A stretch of DNA of 64,000 bases from JAURFX01 sp038125265. GTDB taxonomy: Bacteria > Pseudomonadota > Gammaproteobacteria > Steroidobacterales > Rariloculaceae. Of the stretch, positions 43,978-52,599 are shown in pieces (the stretch's first letter is position 1; the number at the start of each line of letters is the position of its first letter). The stretch spans positions 1-64,000 of the forward strand of contig JAYPDM010000003.1 in assembly GCA_038125265.1 (NCBI GenBank). Direction: 5' to 3'. The translations under genes were made by a program, and so were the position numbers. The notes below the pieces were generated by a model. That model ran no database searches, was not told the DNA's origin, and worked only from the letters and a program-made list of their open reading frames with translations.

Positions 43978-45454
43978 GATATTTTTTTATTGTTACATAA
44001 AGTGATTTGCCAAATAAGCTTACTAAAGAAAGAGAAATAAAGAGTAGAGCGATAGGTCTAGAGAAAAATCCTAACCAACTTCCTTCAAACAATATCAGTG
44101 ATTGGGCTAGAGAAGTTTCAATGAGAGTACCAAGAACTAATCCCATGATGATGGGTGCAGGTGTGATACCTAAATTCTTTAATAGATAGCCGACTATACC
44201 AGCAATTAACATAATCCATACATCGATCATAGATTGCTCTAAACCATAGGCGCCAACGATACAAAGACAAAGAACAATTGGCCATAATATTTTTATAGGA
44301 ATTAAACTAACCCGACTTAAATATTTTGCTCCGTAGAGGCCTATCCCAATGAAAAGTATATTGGCAATTAACATCGATGCAAAAATACCATACAGAAGAT
44401 CTGGTTGTTGTTCAAAAAGATACGGCCCTGGACGCAAGCCTTGAACCTGAAGTCCGCCTAATATGATGGCTGCGGTTGCACTCCCAGGGATTCCAAGTGC
44501 AAGGGTAGGGACCATTGCACCACCTGTAGCAGCATTATTTGCTGCTTCGGGCCCAGCAATCCCTTCAATCTCACCCGTACCGAATTTTTCTGGCTCTGCG
44601 GACCATCTTTTTGCTTCATTGTACCCGATCATCGCTGCCATCGTACTTCCCTCTGCAGGCAAGACCCCAATGAAAGTACCAATAAGACTCGATCTTAAGA
44701 TCGTGTTCTTAATTTTTTTAAGATTTTTTAAGGTTGGAAGTTTTACTGCATTAACTGCCAAGGCTAGACGATCTTGATTGATTTTTAGTGATTGATTGAT
44801 AAGTTCTGATATTGCAAAGAGCCCAATTAGTACAGGAATAAAATCTATGCCATCATAAAGTTCAGGATTTCCAAAGGTAAATCTTTCTACCCCAGTCATC
44901 AAGTCAATACCTACCGTTGCTAACAACAAGCCAATCAGGCCACCAATAATATTTTTTACAGGTGATTCGCTTCCAATTGATGCAAGCATTGAAATACCAA
45001 AGAGAGCTAAGGCAAAGTACTCTGGAGGACCAAAAGAATAGGCAACCCTTGCCAAAAGTGGAGCAAAAAACAAGAGTGCGAATACGCTGATAATTCCACC
45101 TATGGCCGAGGAGATGGCGGATATTCCAAGTGCTTTACCCGCCTCACCCCTTTGAGCAAGAGGATATCCATCAAAGGCGGTTGCAGCAGCTGGAGGTGCG
45201 CCTGGAGCATTGATAAGTATTGCAGTAATTGATCCACCAAAAGTACCTGCACAATAAAGTGCAGACATTAGTGCAATTGATTCAATAGGTTCAAGATATA
45301 ACGTGAAAGGCAGTAGTAGTGCGATCGCCATGGATGAGGAAAGCCCAGGCAGTGCGCCCACAAGTACTCCTACTAAAGTTCCCATAAATATTAGAAATAT
45401 TAAGTCTGGATTAAGAAAAATATTGAGCAAGTAATTTAAAGTTTCTATACCCAT
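43964..45454 (-). CDS. Tripartite tricarboxylate transporter TctA subunit
   Basis: 496 residues, about ten to twelve hydrophobic segments. Family hallmarks: GVLVGALPGLSSSMAIALLLP near the N-terminus, GGSITAILINAPGAPPAAATAFDGYPLA, and PEAANNAATGGAMVPTLALGIPGSATAAI. The large permease subunit that moves a carboxylate with a sodium or proton gradient. Its start overlaps the TctC-TctB fusion gene by ten bases, so the transporter is made from two coupled genes. Confidence 0.94.
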   Translation of the reverse strand: MGIETLNYLLNIFLNPDLIFLIFMGTLVGVLVGALPGLSSSMAIALLLPFTLYLEPIESIALMSALYCAGTFGGSITAILINAPGAPPAAATAFDGYPLAQRGEAGKALGISAISSAIGGIISVFALLFFAPLLARVAYSFGPPEYFALALFGISMLASIGSESPVKNIIGGLIGLLLATVGIDLMTGVERFTFGNPELYDGIDFIPVLIGLFAISELINQSLKINQDRLALAVNAVKLPTLKNLKKIKNTILRSSLIGTFIGVLPAEGSTMAAMIGYNEAKRWSAEPEKFGTGEIEGIAGPEAANNAATGGAMVPTLALGIPGSATAAIILGGLQVQGLRPGPYLFEQQPDLLYGIFASMLIANILFIGIGLYGAKYLSRVSLIPIKILWPIVLCLCIVGAYGLEQSMIDVWIMLIAGIVGYLLKNLGITPAPIIMGLVLGTLIETSLAQSLILFEGSWLGFFSRPIALLFISLSLVSLFGKSLYVTIKKYHEKD

Positions 45455-46740
45455 AGCATTCCTGGAAACCTTACATTCAATAAAATTGAAAAAATCAAAT
45501 AGATCATGATCGGTGTGATTGTAGATAGGAGAAATAAGATTTTCTTATTTTCTTGACCCCATGCAAACTGCAATAAAATCAGCAAAACAGAGAGACCTAA
45601 AATGACTCCAAGCACAGAAAAGAGAAGGCCAGAGGCAATCAATATTAGAGTTGTGATACCGATAGTTTTATTAAACCTCAGCTCAAAGGATGATCTTGAG
45701 TTTTTGTCTTTAAATATCACCCAGAGGCTTAGAATGAGAATGCTTATGATTAATACTCTTGGAAAGAAATAGGGTGACATATATTGTTCTAATATTTCAG
45801 GGTTTTGTATGATTCCAAGTTCAAGCATTGCGATTCTAGCATCCTCATAAAGTTCTCTAACTTGACTATCCCATTCCTCTCCGATGGCTACACTCTCCTG
45901 CGTCAATCCCGACCCAATCAGATAATCTGTAAATATTTGGTTATTAAGTCCAGAGGAAAAAATCCTTTGCAAAGTTTCTATGTGCTCCAAGGGTGTATCT
46001 TTATGTACAAGATATCCTCTGACAGTTGAAAACACTACATCATAGCCAAGCTCTCTTGCTGTAGGCACATCTGGAAGTAGTGATATTCTATTTGGTGAAA
46101 GGACAGCCAGCGGCCTAAAGATGCCCCTCTCAATTTGATCAAATGCTTCTGTAAGATTTAATGCAGCTGCATCAATAGTTTGTCCTGTTAAGTTTGTGAC
46201 TATTTGGCCCCCTCCAGAAAAGGGAACGACATCAAGTTGAGTGTTTGCTCTTAAAGCAAGAATTGCGCCGGCAACATGGTCTACTCCTCCAACTTGAGTG
46301 GTGCCCCACTTAATAGGTGTCGACTTGCCATAATTAATCAGCAAATTTAAGTCGAGAAAAGGACTCGACTCATGCACCATAACAACCAAAGGGTCATCTG
46401 TGGCTCTTGCTATACCGATTAAGTCATCTATATTTACAGTACTTTGGCCTCTTGCCATCGCAAATAAGTGCGTTGGCGTGATGGCAAGAATGTTATGACC
46501 GTCATGAATTTGACGATCAAAATAATTCATAGCTACAACGCCACCACCTCCTGTCCTTGGAAAGACTCCAATATCAACATCATTCACGCTTTGAATAGCT
46601 AGAGCCATGGTTCGGGCAGTTGTATCAGTACCTCCACCTGGGCTGGCATGCGTAATAATATCTATTGGATGATCGGGAAAAGAATCCTGACCAAAAAGTG
46701 AGATATTAATAAAACAAAGTAAAAATAAAAATTTTCTCAT
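45445..46740 (-). CDS. Fusion of TctC-type binding protein and TctB-type membrane subunit
   Basis: 431 residues. Signal peptide (RKFLFLLCFINISLFGQ), then a periplasmic binding protein of the TctC/Bug family to about residue 319, with THASPGGGTDTTAR and VRGYLVHKDTP typical. The last 112 residues begin SPYFFPRVLIISILIL and hold three to four hydrophobic helices, matching the size and start of the small TctB subunit. The receptor is thus tethered to the membrane by its own small subunit; usually these are separate genes. No sign of frameshift. The start overlaps the ychF stop (TAATG). Confidence 0.85.
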   Translation of the reverse strand: MRKFLFLLCFINISLFGQDSFPDHPIDIITHASPGGGTDTTARTMALAIQSVNDVDIGVFPRTGGGGVVAMNYFDRQIHDGHNILAITPTHLFAMARGQSTVNIDDLIGIARATDDPLVVMVHESSPFLDLNLLINYGKSTPIKWGTTQVGGVDHVAGAILALRANTQLDVVPFSGGGQIVTNLTGQTIDAAALNLTEAFDQIERGIFRPLAVLSPNRISLLPDVPTARELGYDVVFSTVRGYLVHKDTPLEHIETLQRIFSSGLNNQIFTDYLIGSGLTQESVAIGEEWDSQVRELYEDARIAMLELGIIQNPEILEQYMSPYFFPRVLIISILILSLWVIFKDKNSRSSFELRFNKTIGITTLILIASGLLFSVLGVILGLSVLLILLQFAWGQENKKILFLLSTITPIMIYLIFSILLNVRFPGMLWV

Positions 46741-47834
46741 TAAACATTAAATAAAAAATGTATGACATCTCCTGAGTTAACTATATATTCTTTTCCCTCA
46801 AGCTTCATTTTTCCTGAATTTTTTGACCCGACCTCACCATCATGTTTTATGTAGTTTTCATAAGAAATCACTTCCGCACGAATAAATCCTTTTTGAAAGT
46901 CTGTATGAATCTCACCAGCTGCTTGTGGAGCAGTTGCACCTTGATAAATTGTCCATGCCCGGGCTTCTTTTGGACCTGCGGTATAAAATGAATGAAGACC
47001 CAGCAATTCATAGGCGCATCGTATTAACTTTGCAAGTCCGGGTTCATTGATACCATAACTTTTCATATAGTCATTTTTTTCTTCATCGTTCAAAAGTGCT
47101 AACTCAAATTCAAGTTTAATAGCAAGTATGACTGATTCTTCGCCAATACTATCAACATAGGTCTTGGCATCCAACATCATTTGATTGGGCTCAAGAAGGT
47201 CATCTTCAGAGATATTAAGGACGTATAAAATTTTCTTGAGGGTGATAAGATTTAAGTCTTTAATCAAAGATATTTCATTATTTTCTAAATTTAATTTCCT
47301 TAGAGCGATACCTTGATCCAAAGAATGAATTAAGGAAGTAAAAACAGATTCCTTTTTTAATGCCTCCTTGTTTCCGCTTTTTGCAATTCTCGCGTTTTTT
47401 TCTTTTGCCTTAACAAGAACCTCAAGATCTGCAAGCAATAATTCAGTATTAATGGTCTCGATATCTCGTATAGGGTCAATGTTCCCATCGACATGGGTAA
47501 TATTTTTATCTTCGTAGCAACGTACCACCTGAATAATTGCATGAGTTTCCCTGACATGTGATAAAAATTTATTACCTAAACCCTCTCCCTTAGATGCACC
47601 AGATACAAGACCGGCAATATCTACAAATTCAATGACTGCTGGAATTTTCTGTTTTGAAAGGGCAATGGAGGCAATTTCATCAAGTTTTTTATCAGGAATC
47701 TGTACAATACCGACATTGGGTTCAATGGTGCAGAAAGGGTAGTTTTCTGCCGGTATCGCTTGAGCTGTTAGAGTATTAAATAGCGAGGATTTTCCAACAT
47801 TTGGGAGACCGACAATGCCACACTTTAGATTCAT
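46740..47834 (-). CDS. ychF: Ribosome-binding ATPase YchF
   Basis: 364 residues (E. coli 363). P-loop GLPNVGKS at 9-16; ends with the TGS domain (EIHTDFQKGFIRAEVI and a C-terminal FLFNV). Obg-like protein that prefers ATP. Its start overlaps pth by four bases, the classic pth-ychF pair, and its stop overlaps the start of the TctC-TctB gene, which joins this conserved pair to the transporter unit. Confidence 0.97.
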   Translation of the reverse strand: MNLKCGIVGLPNVGKSSLFNTLTAQAIPAENYPFCTIEPNVGIVQIPDKKLDEIASIALSKQKIPAVIEFVDIAGLVSGASKGEGLGNKFLSHVRETHAIIQVVRCYEDKNITHVDGNIDPIRDIETINTELLLADLEVLVKAKEKNARIAKSGNKEALKKESVFTSLIHSLDQGIALRKLNLENNEISLIKDLNLITLKKILYVLNISEDDLLEPNQMMLDAKTYVDSIGEESVILAIKLEFELALLNDEEKNDYMKSYGINEPGLAKLIRCAYELLGLHSFYTAGPKEARAWTIYQGATAPQAAGEIHTDFQKGFIRAEVISYENYIKHDGEVGSKNSGKMKLEGKEYIVNSGDVIHFLFNV

Positions 47835-48424
47835 GATTTTGATTCTGTTTGTAAAAAGGTTCTAGCAAGCTCAATATTTTTTTTATTAAATAGTAGTTCT
47901 ATCATCTGTACTGATAGTTCGATACTTTTTAATAGTTTCTCCTGATCCTCTGGGCTTGGCTTATTAAGCACATAATTTGTAATTGCATCATAGTCGCCAA
48001 AGCCTGGACGACCAATGCCAATCTTGAGTCTTAAAAAATCTTTGCCATGGTGAGCAATAATATCTTTAAGGCCATTATGTCCTCCACTGCTGCCGCCAAA
48101 TGTTAATTTGCATTTACCTACCTCTAAATCGATATCATCATGGACCACTAGCATGTCTTCGCTTTTCAATTTATAGAAGTCTGAAATTTGTTTAATCTTT
48201 AAGCCGGATCCGTTTATAAAGCCTGAGGGCTTCATAATTCTAATATTGTGAGAAAAAAGCTCCAGTTCCGCTATAGAGCCACCGAGCTTTATATTTTCTT
48301 TTAAAGCAATAGATTGGGCATTTGCTAAAAAATCAATGAACCAGAATCCGACATTATGTCTGGTTGATATATATTTATCACCGTTATTACCAAGTCCAAT
48401 GATAATTTTAGGAAGACTATCCAT
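47831..48424 (-). CDS. pth: Peptidyl-tRNA hydrolase
   Basis: 197 residues. Cleaves peptidyl-tRNA released from ribosomes. Catalytic His23 in TRHNVGFWF, GLGNNGDKY at the N-terminus, and VVHDDIDLEVGKCKL with GGSSGGHNGL in the middle. Between rplY and ychF, the conserved order. Confidence 0.97.
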   Translation of the reverse strand: MDSLPKIIIGLGNNGDKYISTRHNVGFWFIDFLANAQSIALKENIKLGGSIAELELFSHNIRIMKPSGFINGSGLKIKQISDFYKLKSEDMLVVHDDIDLEVGKCKLTFGGSSGGHNGLKDIIAHHGKDFLRLKIGIGRPGFGDYDAITNYVLNKPSPEDQEKLLKSIELSVQMIELLFNKKNIELARTFLQTESKS

Positions 48425-48466
48425 AAATAAATTCTAAGTGAATCCCCACAAGGGAAAAAGAACTAT

Positions 48467-49156
48467 CTATTCTTCAGAATTTTCAGTAGCAGGTTCAGCT
48501 GAAGCCTCTTCAGTGCTTGCCTCAGCTATATCTCCACCCTCAGCATCTGTTTCCTCGATCACTTCTTCTTCAATCTCCTGACGTTTAGGTAGTTGAATGG
48601 TTGCAATTCCCGGGTCTTGTTCAGCAGCGAGTGCTAACGAGGTAACGCCCTCAGGCAAGGTAATTTCAGATAAATGTAACACTTGATTTAACTCCATAGC
48701 GCTTACATCCACTTCAATGGCCTCTGGCAAGTCTTTCGGGAGACAGCTTATTTCAATTTCAGTTACCAGTCTTGAAAATTCACCACCTTGAGTTTTCACT
48801 CCTGTAGCAACATCATCACCTATGTAGCTAAGAGGTACATTTAAGGTGATCGCGACATCATCACGAACTCTTAAGAAGTCAATATGAGTAGGAAACTGTT
48901 TTGAGGGATGTCTTTGTATATTTTTGATGATGACCGACTGTGGACCTTTTTCCTCGGTCAAGGTAATAATCGAAGTATAGAAGGAGTCTTTCTCCATGAA
49001 TTGACGAAACTTATTTGAATCAATCAACAAATGTCTAGGGTCTCTTTTTGCCCCATAAAGTACGGCTGGAATGAAACCTTTAGACCTTGATCGACGACTA
49101 TCAGCAGTTCCATGATTTTCGCGATCGACAATTTTTAGTTCAAAATCATTACTCAT
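48467..49156 (-). CDS. rplY: Ribosomal protein L25 (TL5/CTC form)
   Basis: 229 residues, the long form with an N-terminal L25 domain that binds 5S rRNA (RRSRSKGFIPAVLYG) and a C-terminal beta domain; the tail of about 40 residues is highly acidic (EEEVIEETDAEGG and similar). E. coli L25 has only the first domain. Preceded by GGAGAAATGTT ahead of the ATG, a fair Shine-Dalgarno. Lies between prs and pth. Confidence 0.96.
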   Translation of the reverse strand: MSNDFELKIVDRENHGTADSRRSRSKGFIPAVLYGAKRDPRHLLIDSNKFRQFMEKDSFYTSIITLTEEKGPQSVIIKNIQRHPSKQFPTHIDFLRVRDDVAITLNVPLSYIGDDVATGVKTQGGEFSRLVTEIEISCLPKDLPEAIEVDVSAMELNQVLHLSEITLPEGVTSLALAAEQDPGIATIQLPKRQEIEEEVIEETDAEGGDIAEASTEEASAEPATENSEE

Positions 49157-49192
49157 AACATTTCTCCAAGGGCGCTATTCTAACAGCAAATG

Positions 49193-50146
49193 CTAGTCTA
49201 CGTACAGAGAACTTACAGATTCTTCATCGGAAATTCTTCTGAGTGTTTCTGCCAGCAAATCAGCAATAGAAAGTTGTCTAATTTTATTGCATGAGGAGGC
49301 TTCTTCATTGAGTGGTATGGTATTTGTTACGACGAGTTCGTCAAGACTAGATGACTGGATTCTACTAATTGCTGGACCCGATAAAACTGGGTGAGTTATA
49401 TAAGCTACTACCTTGGATGCACCATTTTCCTTTAAGACCTCAGCCGCTGCACATAAAGTTCCGGCGGTATCAATCAAATCATCTATGATGATGCATGTCT
49501 TTTTATTGACATCACCAATTATATTCATGACTTCAGCAACATTAGCTTGTGGACGTCTTTTGTCAATAATTGCAAGGTCTGTGTCATCAAGACGTTTTGC
49601 CAGCGCTCGAGCCCTGACTACTCCTCCTACATCTGGAGAAACCACTACCATATTTGGATAATTTTGTTTCCAAACGTCTCCTAAGAGTATGGGGGAGGCA
49701 TAGACATTATCAACGGGTATCTCGAAAAATCCCTGTATCTGCTCGGCATGGAGATCCACTGTTAAAACCCTGTCGATACCAGAGGTTTCTATTAATTTGG
49801 CAACCAGTTTTGCTGTGATAGGACCTCGTGTTGCACGAGGCCTTCTGTCTTGTCTTGCAAATCCAAAATAAGGTATTACTGCCGTGATTCTTGAGCAAGA
49901 GGCTCGCTTACAGGCATCAGCCAGCGCAAGAAGCTCCATCAAGTGCTTATGCCCAGGAGGACAAGTAGGCTGAATTAAAAAGGCATCTTTACCTCTAATA
50001 TTTTCAAGGATTTCAATATTGACCTCACCATCACTAAAGGTTCCAACGCTGATATTTCCAGGTTTAATAGACAGTGATTTTCCGATTTTCTCTGCAAGCT
50101 CAGGATGAGAGGAGCCTGATAGTATTACTGCATGTTGAAGTGACAT
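49193..50146 (-). CDS. prs: Ribose-phosphate pyrophosphokinase
   Basis: 317 residues (E. coli 315). Makes PRPP from ribose 5-phosphate and ATP, feeding purine synthesis (purEKC) and others. Clear motifs: DLHAEQIQGFF, VVSPDVGGVVRARALAKRL and the PRPP loop IIDDLIDTAGT. Begins 15 bases after tRNA-Gln, the usual order; it is the first gene of the minus-strand unit that runs through ychF into the transporter genes. Confidence 0.98.
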   Translation of the reverse strand: MSLQHAVILSGSSHPELAEKIGKSLSIKPGNISVGTFSDGEVNIEILENIRGKDAFLIQPTCPPGHKHLMELLALADACKRASCSRITAVIPYFGFARQDRRPRATRGPITAKLVAKLIETSGIDRVLTVDLHAEQIQGFFEIPVDNVYASPILLGDVWKQNYPNMVVVSPDVGGVVRARALAKRLDDTDLAIIDKRRPQANVAEVMNIIGDVNKKTCIIIDDLIDTAGTLCAAAEVLKENGASKVVAYITHPVLSGPAISRIQSSSLDELVVTNTIPLNEEASSCNKIRQLSIADLLAETLRRISDEESVSSLYVD

Positions 50147-50161
50147 ATTTTTACCTCAAAG

Positions 50162-50236
50162 TGGCTGGGGTGGTAGGATTCGAACCTACGCATGACGGGA
50201 TCAAAACCCGTTGCCTTACCACTTGGCTACACCCCA
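50162..50236 (-). tRNA. tRNA-Gln (TTG)
   Basis: 75 nt with CCA encoded. TGGGGTG acceptor with the U1-A72 pair typical of tRNA-Gln, D arm TAGCCAAGTGGTAAGGC, anticodon loop TTTTGAT with anticodon TTG, T arm GGTTCGAATCC. The stop codon of lolB lies within its first ten bases. Confidence 0.97.
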
Positions 50237-50772
50237 TCACAATTTAAATTAAGATTAAATACTTCTAAGGTCAGTATTGTACCCTCATATTGAATAACAT
50301 TCCTCATTCGTAAGTAATTTTCATTTGGCCTAAAAGACTCGATTTTCCAATCTTCTTCATAGAAAATTTGCTTATTCATTATTGTTTCAATAGACGTATC
50401 ATTTGAATAGGGCCTGCCCAGTATCCAACTAAATAAAGAATTGAGGTCAGGCACATGAATATTATTGATTTTTCCTAATTCTGCAAGCTCTTGAGAGCTA
50501 AAAACGTCATTTTGAATTTGAATGTTTATTTGATCATCAGATGCACTGCGTGAAATTAAAATGATATTGGAGCCTAATAGGCTGCGAATTCTTAGTAATT
50601 TATCTCCTGTTTTGTTTTCAATATAGGTAAATCTTCCATTTAAATTGAGCAAGGCACTGTTAATGCTCATTGGGCCATTTAAGGTAAAACATGAGAAATC
50701 GTTAGACTGTATTAGCTTATTTCCAGTTGTACAGGCACCGAGAAAAGCTAACAGGAAGAATAATTTTTTCAC
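50227..50772 (-). CDS. lolB: Outer-membrane lipoprotein receptor LolB (putative)
   Basis: 181 residues. Signal peptide with lipobox LGAC (Cys14), so a lipoprotein. The region LNGRFTYIENKTGDKLLRIRS resembles the first strands of LolB, and the size fits (E. coli 207). Sequence similarity is otherwise weak; the assignment rests on the place between a TPR lipoprotein gene and tRNA-Gln/prs, as in pseudomonads. The stop codon TAG is at 50227-50229 inside tRNA-Gln. The ispE gene normally between lolB and prs is missing. Confidence 0.72.
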   Translation of the reverse strand: MKKLFFLLAFLGACTTGNKLIQSNDFSCFTLNGPMSINSALLNLNGRFTYIENKTGDKLLRIRSLLGSNIILISRSASDDQINIQIQNDVFSSQELAELGKINNIHVPDLNSLFSWILGRPYSNDTSIETIMNKQIFYEEDWKIESFRPNENYLRMRNVIQYEGTILTLEVFNLNLNCDGV

Positions 50773-50775
50773 GAA

Positions 50776-52530
50776 TTACAGTTGTTCGATAAATATTGAG
50801 TTTGGATGCTCCGATATAAGTTGATCAATAAGTATATCTCTTTTCGTATTTTCGTTAGTAGCATCATATAGCTTGATAAGATGAAAGATAACCTCTGGAT
50901 CAGGAAAGCTTAGATAGGCAGATTCAAGATATAAAGCAGCTTCTTGATAGCGCTCTAGATTAAATAAAACCCAGCCGATACTATCTTGAATAGCTGCATT
51001 CTCGGGGTCTAGGTTTATCGCTTTCTCTAAATAAGTCAGTGCTTCGAGATGGCGAGCAAGCTTATTCGTATAGAGATAACCAATCGCATTATTTATTAAG
51101 GGGCTTTCTGGCTCAATATCATAAGCCATAAGCAGCGTTTGCTCTGCCGCATCTAGCTGATTAAGCTCCTCCTCGATCGATGACTTAATCAAAAGAAGTT
51201 GAGTATTATCTTCAGCTAACACCAAAGAGTTTGAGCTTTGCAAGAGCGCTTCTTCAAGTAACCCTTGATTGATGAGCTCCCTAATAATCTCAATTGAAAT
51301 TTGTGCATAAAGAGCACTGAAATTTATTTCTTGCTGAATTAGTATTCCTGACGCAGCAATTTTTTGAGCTTCTTGTAATTCATTAAAGTCATAACTCAGT
51401 CTAATCTTCAAGAGCAAAAACTGCTCTTGATATTCAGGATAAGCTCCAACGAGTGAATCAATATAATCGAGACTATCTCTAAAGCTAGATAACTCGATGG
51501 CATTTATTCTAGACGCTGTCTCTTGAGCTTCGATAAAAAATGGCCCCCTGCCTACACGAGAAAAATATCTGAATGCTTCTAAAAAGTTTTCCTCACGAAT
51601 ACTTATATTTCCAAGAAAAAAGTTTGCCTCATCGCCAAAATTTGGAAGCTGTATGAGCGTTAAAAATATAGCCTTAGAATCTTGAAAGTTTTCTAGGTAG
51701 TACATGCTCAGAGCCAGACCATATTGGATACGACTGTCATAACCAAATTCGTCTTCAAGTCCTTGGTAATATTGTATTGCCTTGTCAAAAATTTGATTAT
51801 TTAAAAGAACCTCGCCAAAGCTTAGAAAAAGTTCAATATTTTGTGTTTGTTCGAGAGATTCCAATGCAATTTGGTAACCCCGTTCATCATCACCCAGACG
51901 GATAAGGGATCTTGCAACCAAAAGACCTGCCTCCGTCCAAGCTTGTTGCAAGTCATATGCTCTCTCAGCATAGTTTAGGGATTGCTGATAATTTTCTAGA
52001 AGAAAGAAAAGTGTTGCAAGCACATAGTTAGATTCGGGTACGTCAGGAAATCTTTGGTTTAGACTATGAAATAAGTTAATCGTATGGACTAAATTTTCCT
52101 CTCCTCTGATTTCTTGTGCAATTCTTAAAATTGTCTCACCGGGGACTAAACTTTGATCAATTAGGTCATTTGCAATTTGTTCAAACTCATTAAGTTGGTC
52201 CACTCTTAGCAGTGACTTCATTCTGGCTAATTTTGCGAAATGATTTTCTCTATCTAGCATTAACCATTGCTCGCTCGCTTGAAGTGCAAGCATATTCATA
52301 TTTTGCTCTAGAGCTATGGAAGTTGCCCTTTCTGCCCAATAAGCATTACTATCAAAATCTAAGATAGTAAGATAGAGGTTTATTGCTTCCTCGTAGCGAT
52401 TATTTTCTTCTGCAATCGTCGCATTGACTATAATGTCATTAACATTTGTAGCCTCATTATTGGGTAAGATGGTGCAGCCATGGAGTGCTAACAAGACTAT
52501 AAGTAACTTATTGAATAAATTTTTCATCAT
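50776..52530 (-). CDS. TPR-repeat lipoprotein
   Basis: 584 residues. Signal peptide with lipobox LHGC (Cys19), then tetratricopeptide repeats along almost the whole length, for example EENNRYEEAINLYL near residue 42 and YLEKAINLDPENAAIQDSIG near 500. Similar TPR proteins lie beside lolB in pseudomonads; function not established, perhaps envelope assembly. MM at the start leaves two adjacent possible ATGs. Separated from lolB by 3 bases. Confidence 0.85.
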   Translation of the reverse strand: MMKNLFNKLLIVLLALHGCTILPNNEATNVNDIIVNATIAEENNRYEEAINLYLTILDFDSNAYWAERATSIALEQNMNMLALQASEQWLMLDRENHFAKLARMKSLLRVDQLNEFEQIANDLIDQSLVPGETILRIAQEIRGEENLVHTINLFHSLNQRFPDVPESNYVLATLFFLLENYQQSLNYAERAYDLQQAWTEAGLLVARSLIRLGDDERGYQIALESLEQTQNIELFLSFGEVLLNNQIFDKAIQYYQGLEDEFGYDSRIQYGLALSMYYLENFQDSKAIFLTLIQLPNFGDEANFFLGNISIREENFLEAFRYFSRVGRGPFFIEAQETASRINAIELSSFRDSLDYIDSLVGAYPEYQEQFLLLKIRLSYDFNELQEAQKIAASGILIQQEINFSALYAQISIEIIRELINQGLLEEALLQSSNSLVLAEDNTQLLLIKSSIEEELNQLDAAEQTLLMAYDIEPESPLINNAIGYLYTNKLARHLEALTYLEKAINLDPENAAIQDSIGWVLFNLERYQEAALYLESAYLSFPDPEVIFHLIKLYDATNENTKRDILIDQLISEHPNSIFIEQL

Positions 52531-52599
52531 CTACTTTATAAAACTTAGCACTAATAGGGGTATAAGTTAAAATTAAAGATATTTTATAGAATTAATACT

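Noticed and set aside
48425..48466. Terminator between rplY and pth
   Set aside because: Only a 3-4 base stem (CCC/GGG) is present, with no T run on the minus strand after it.
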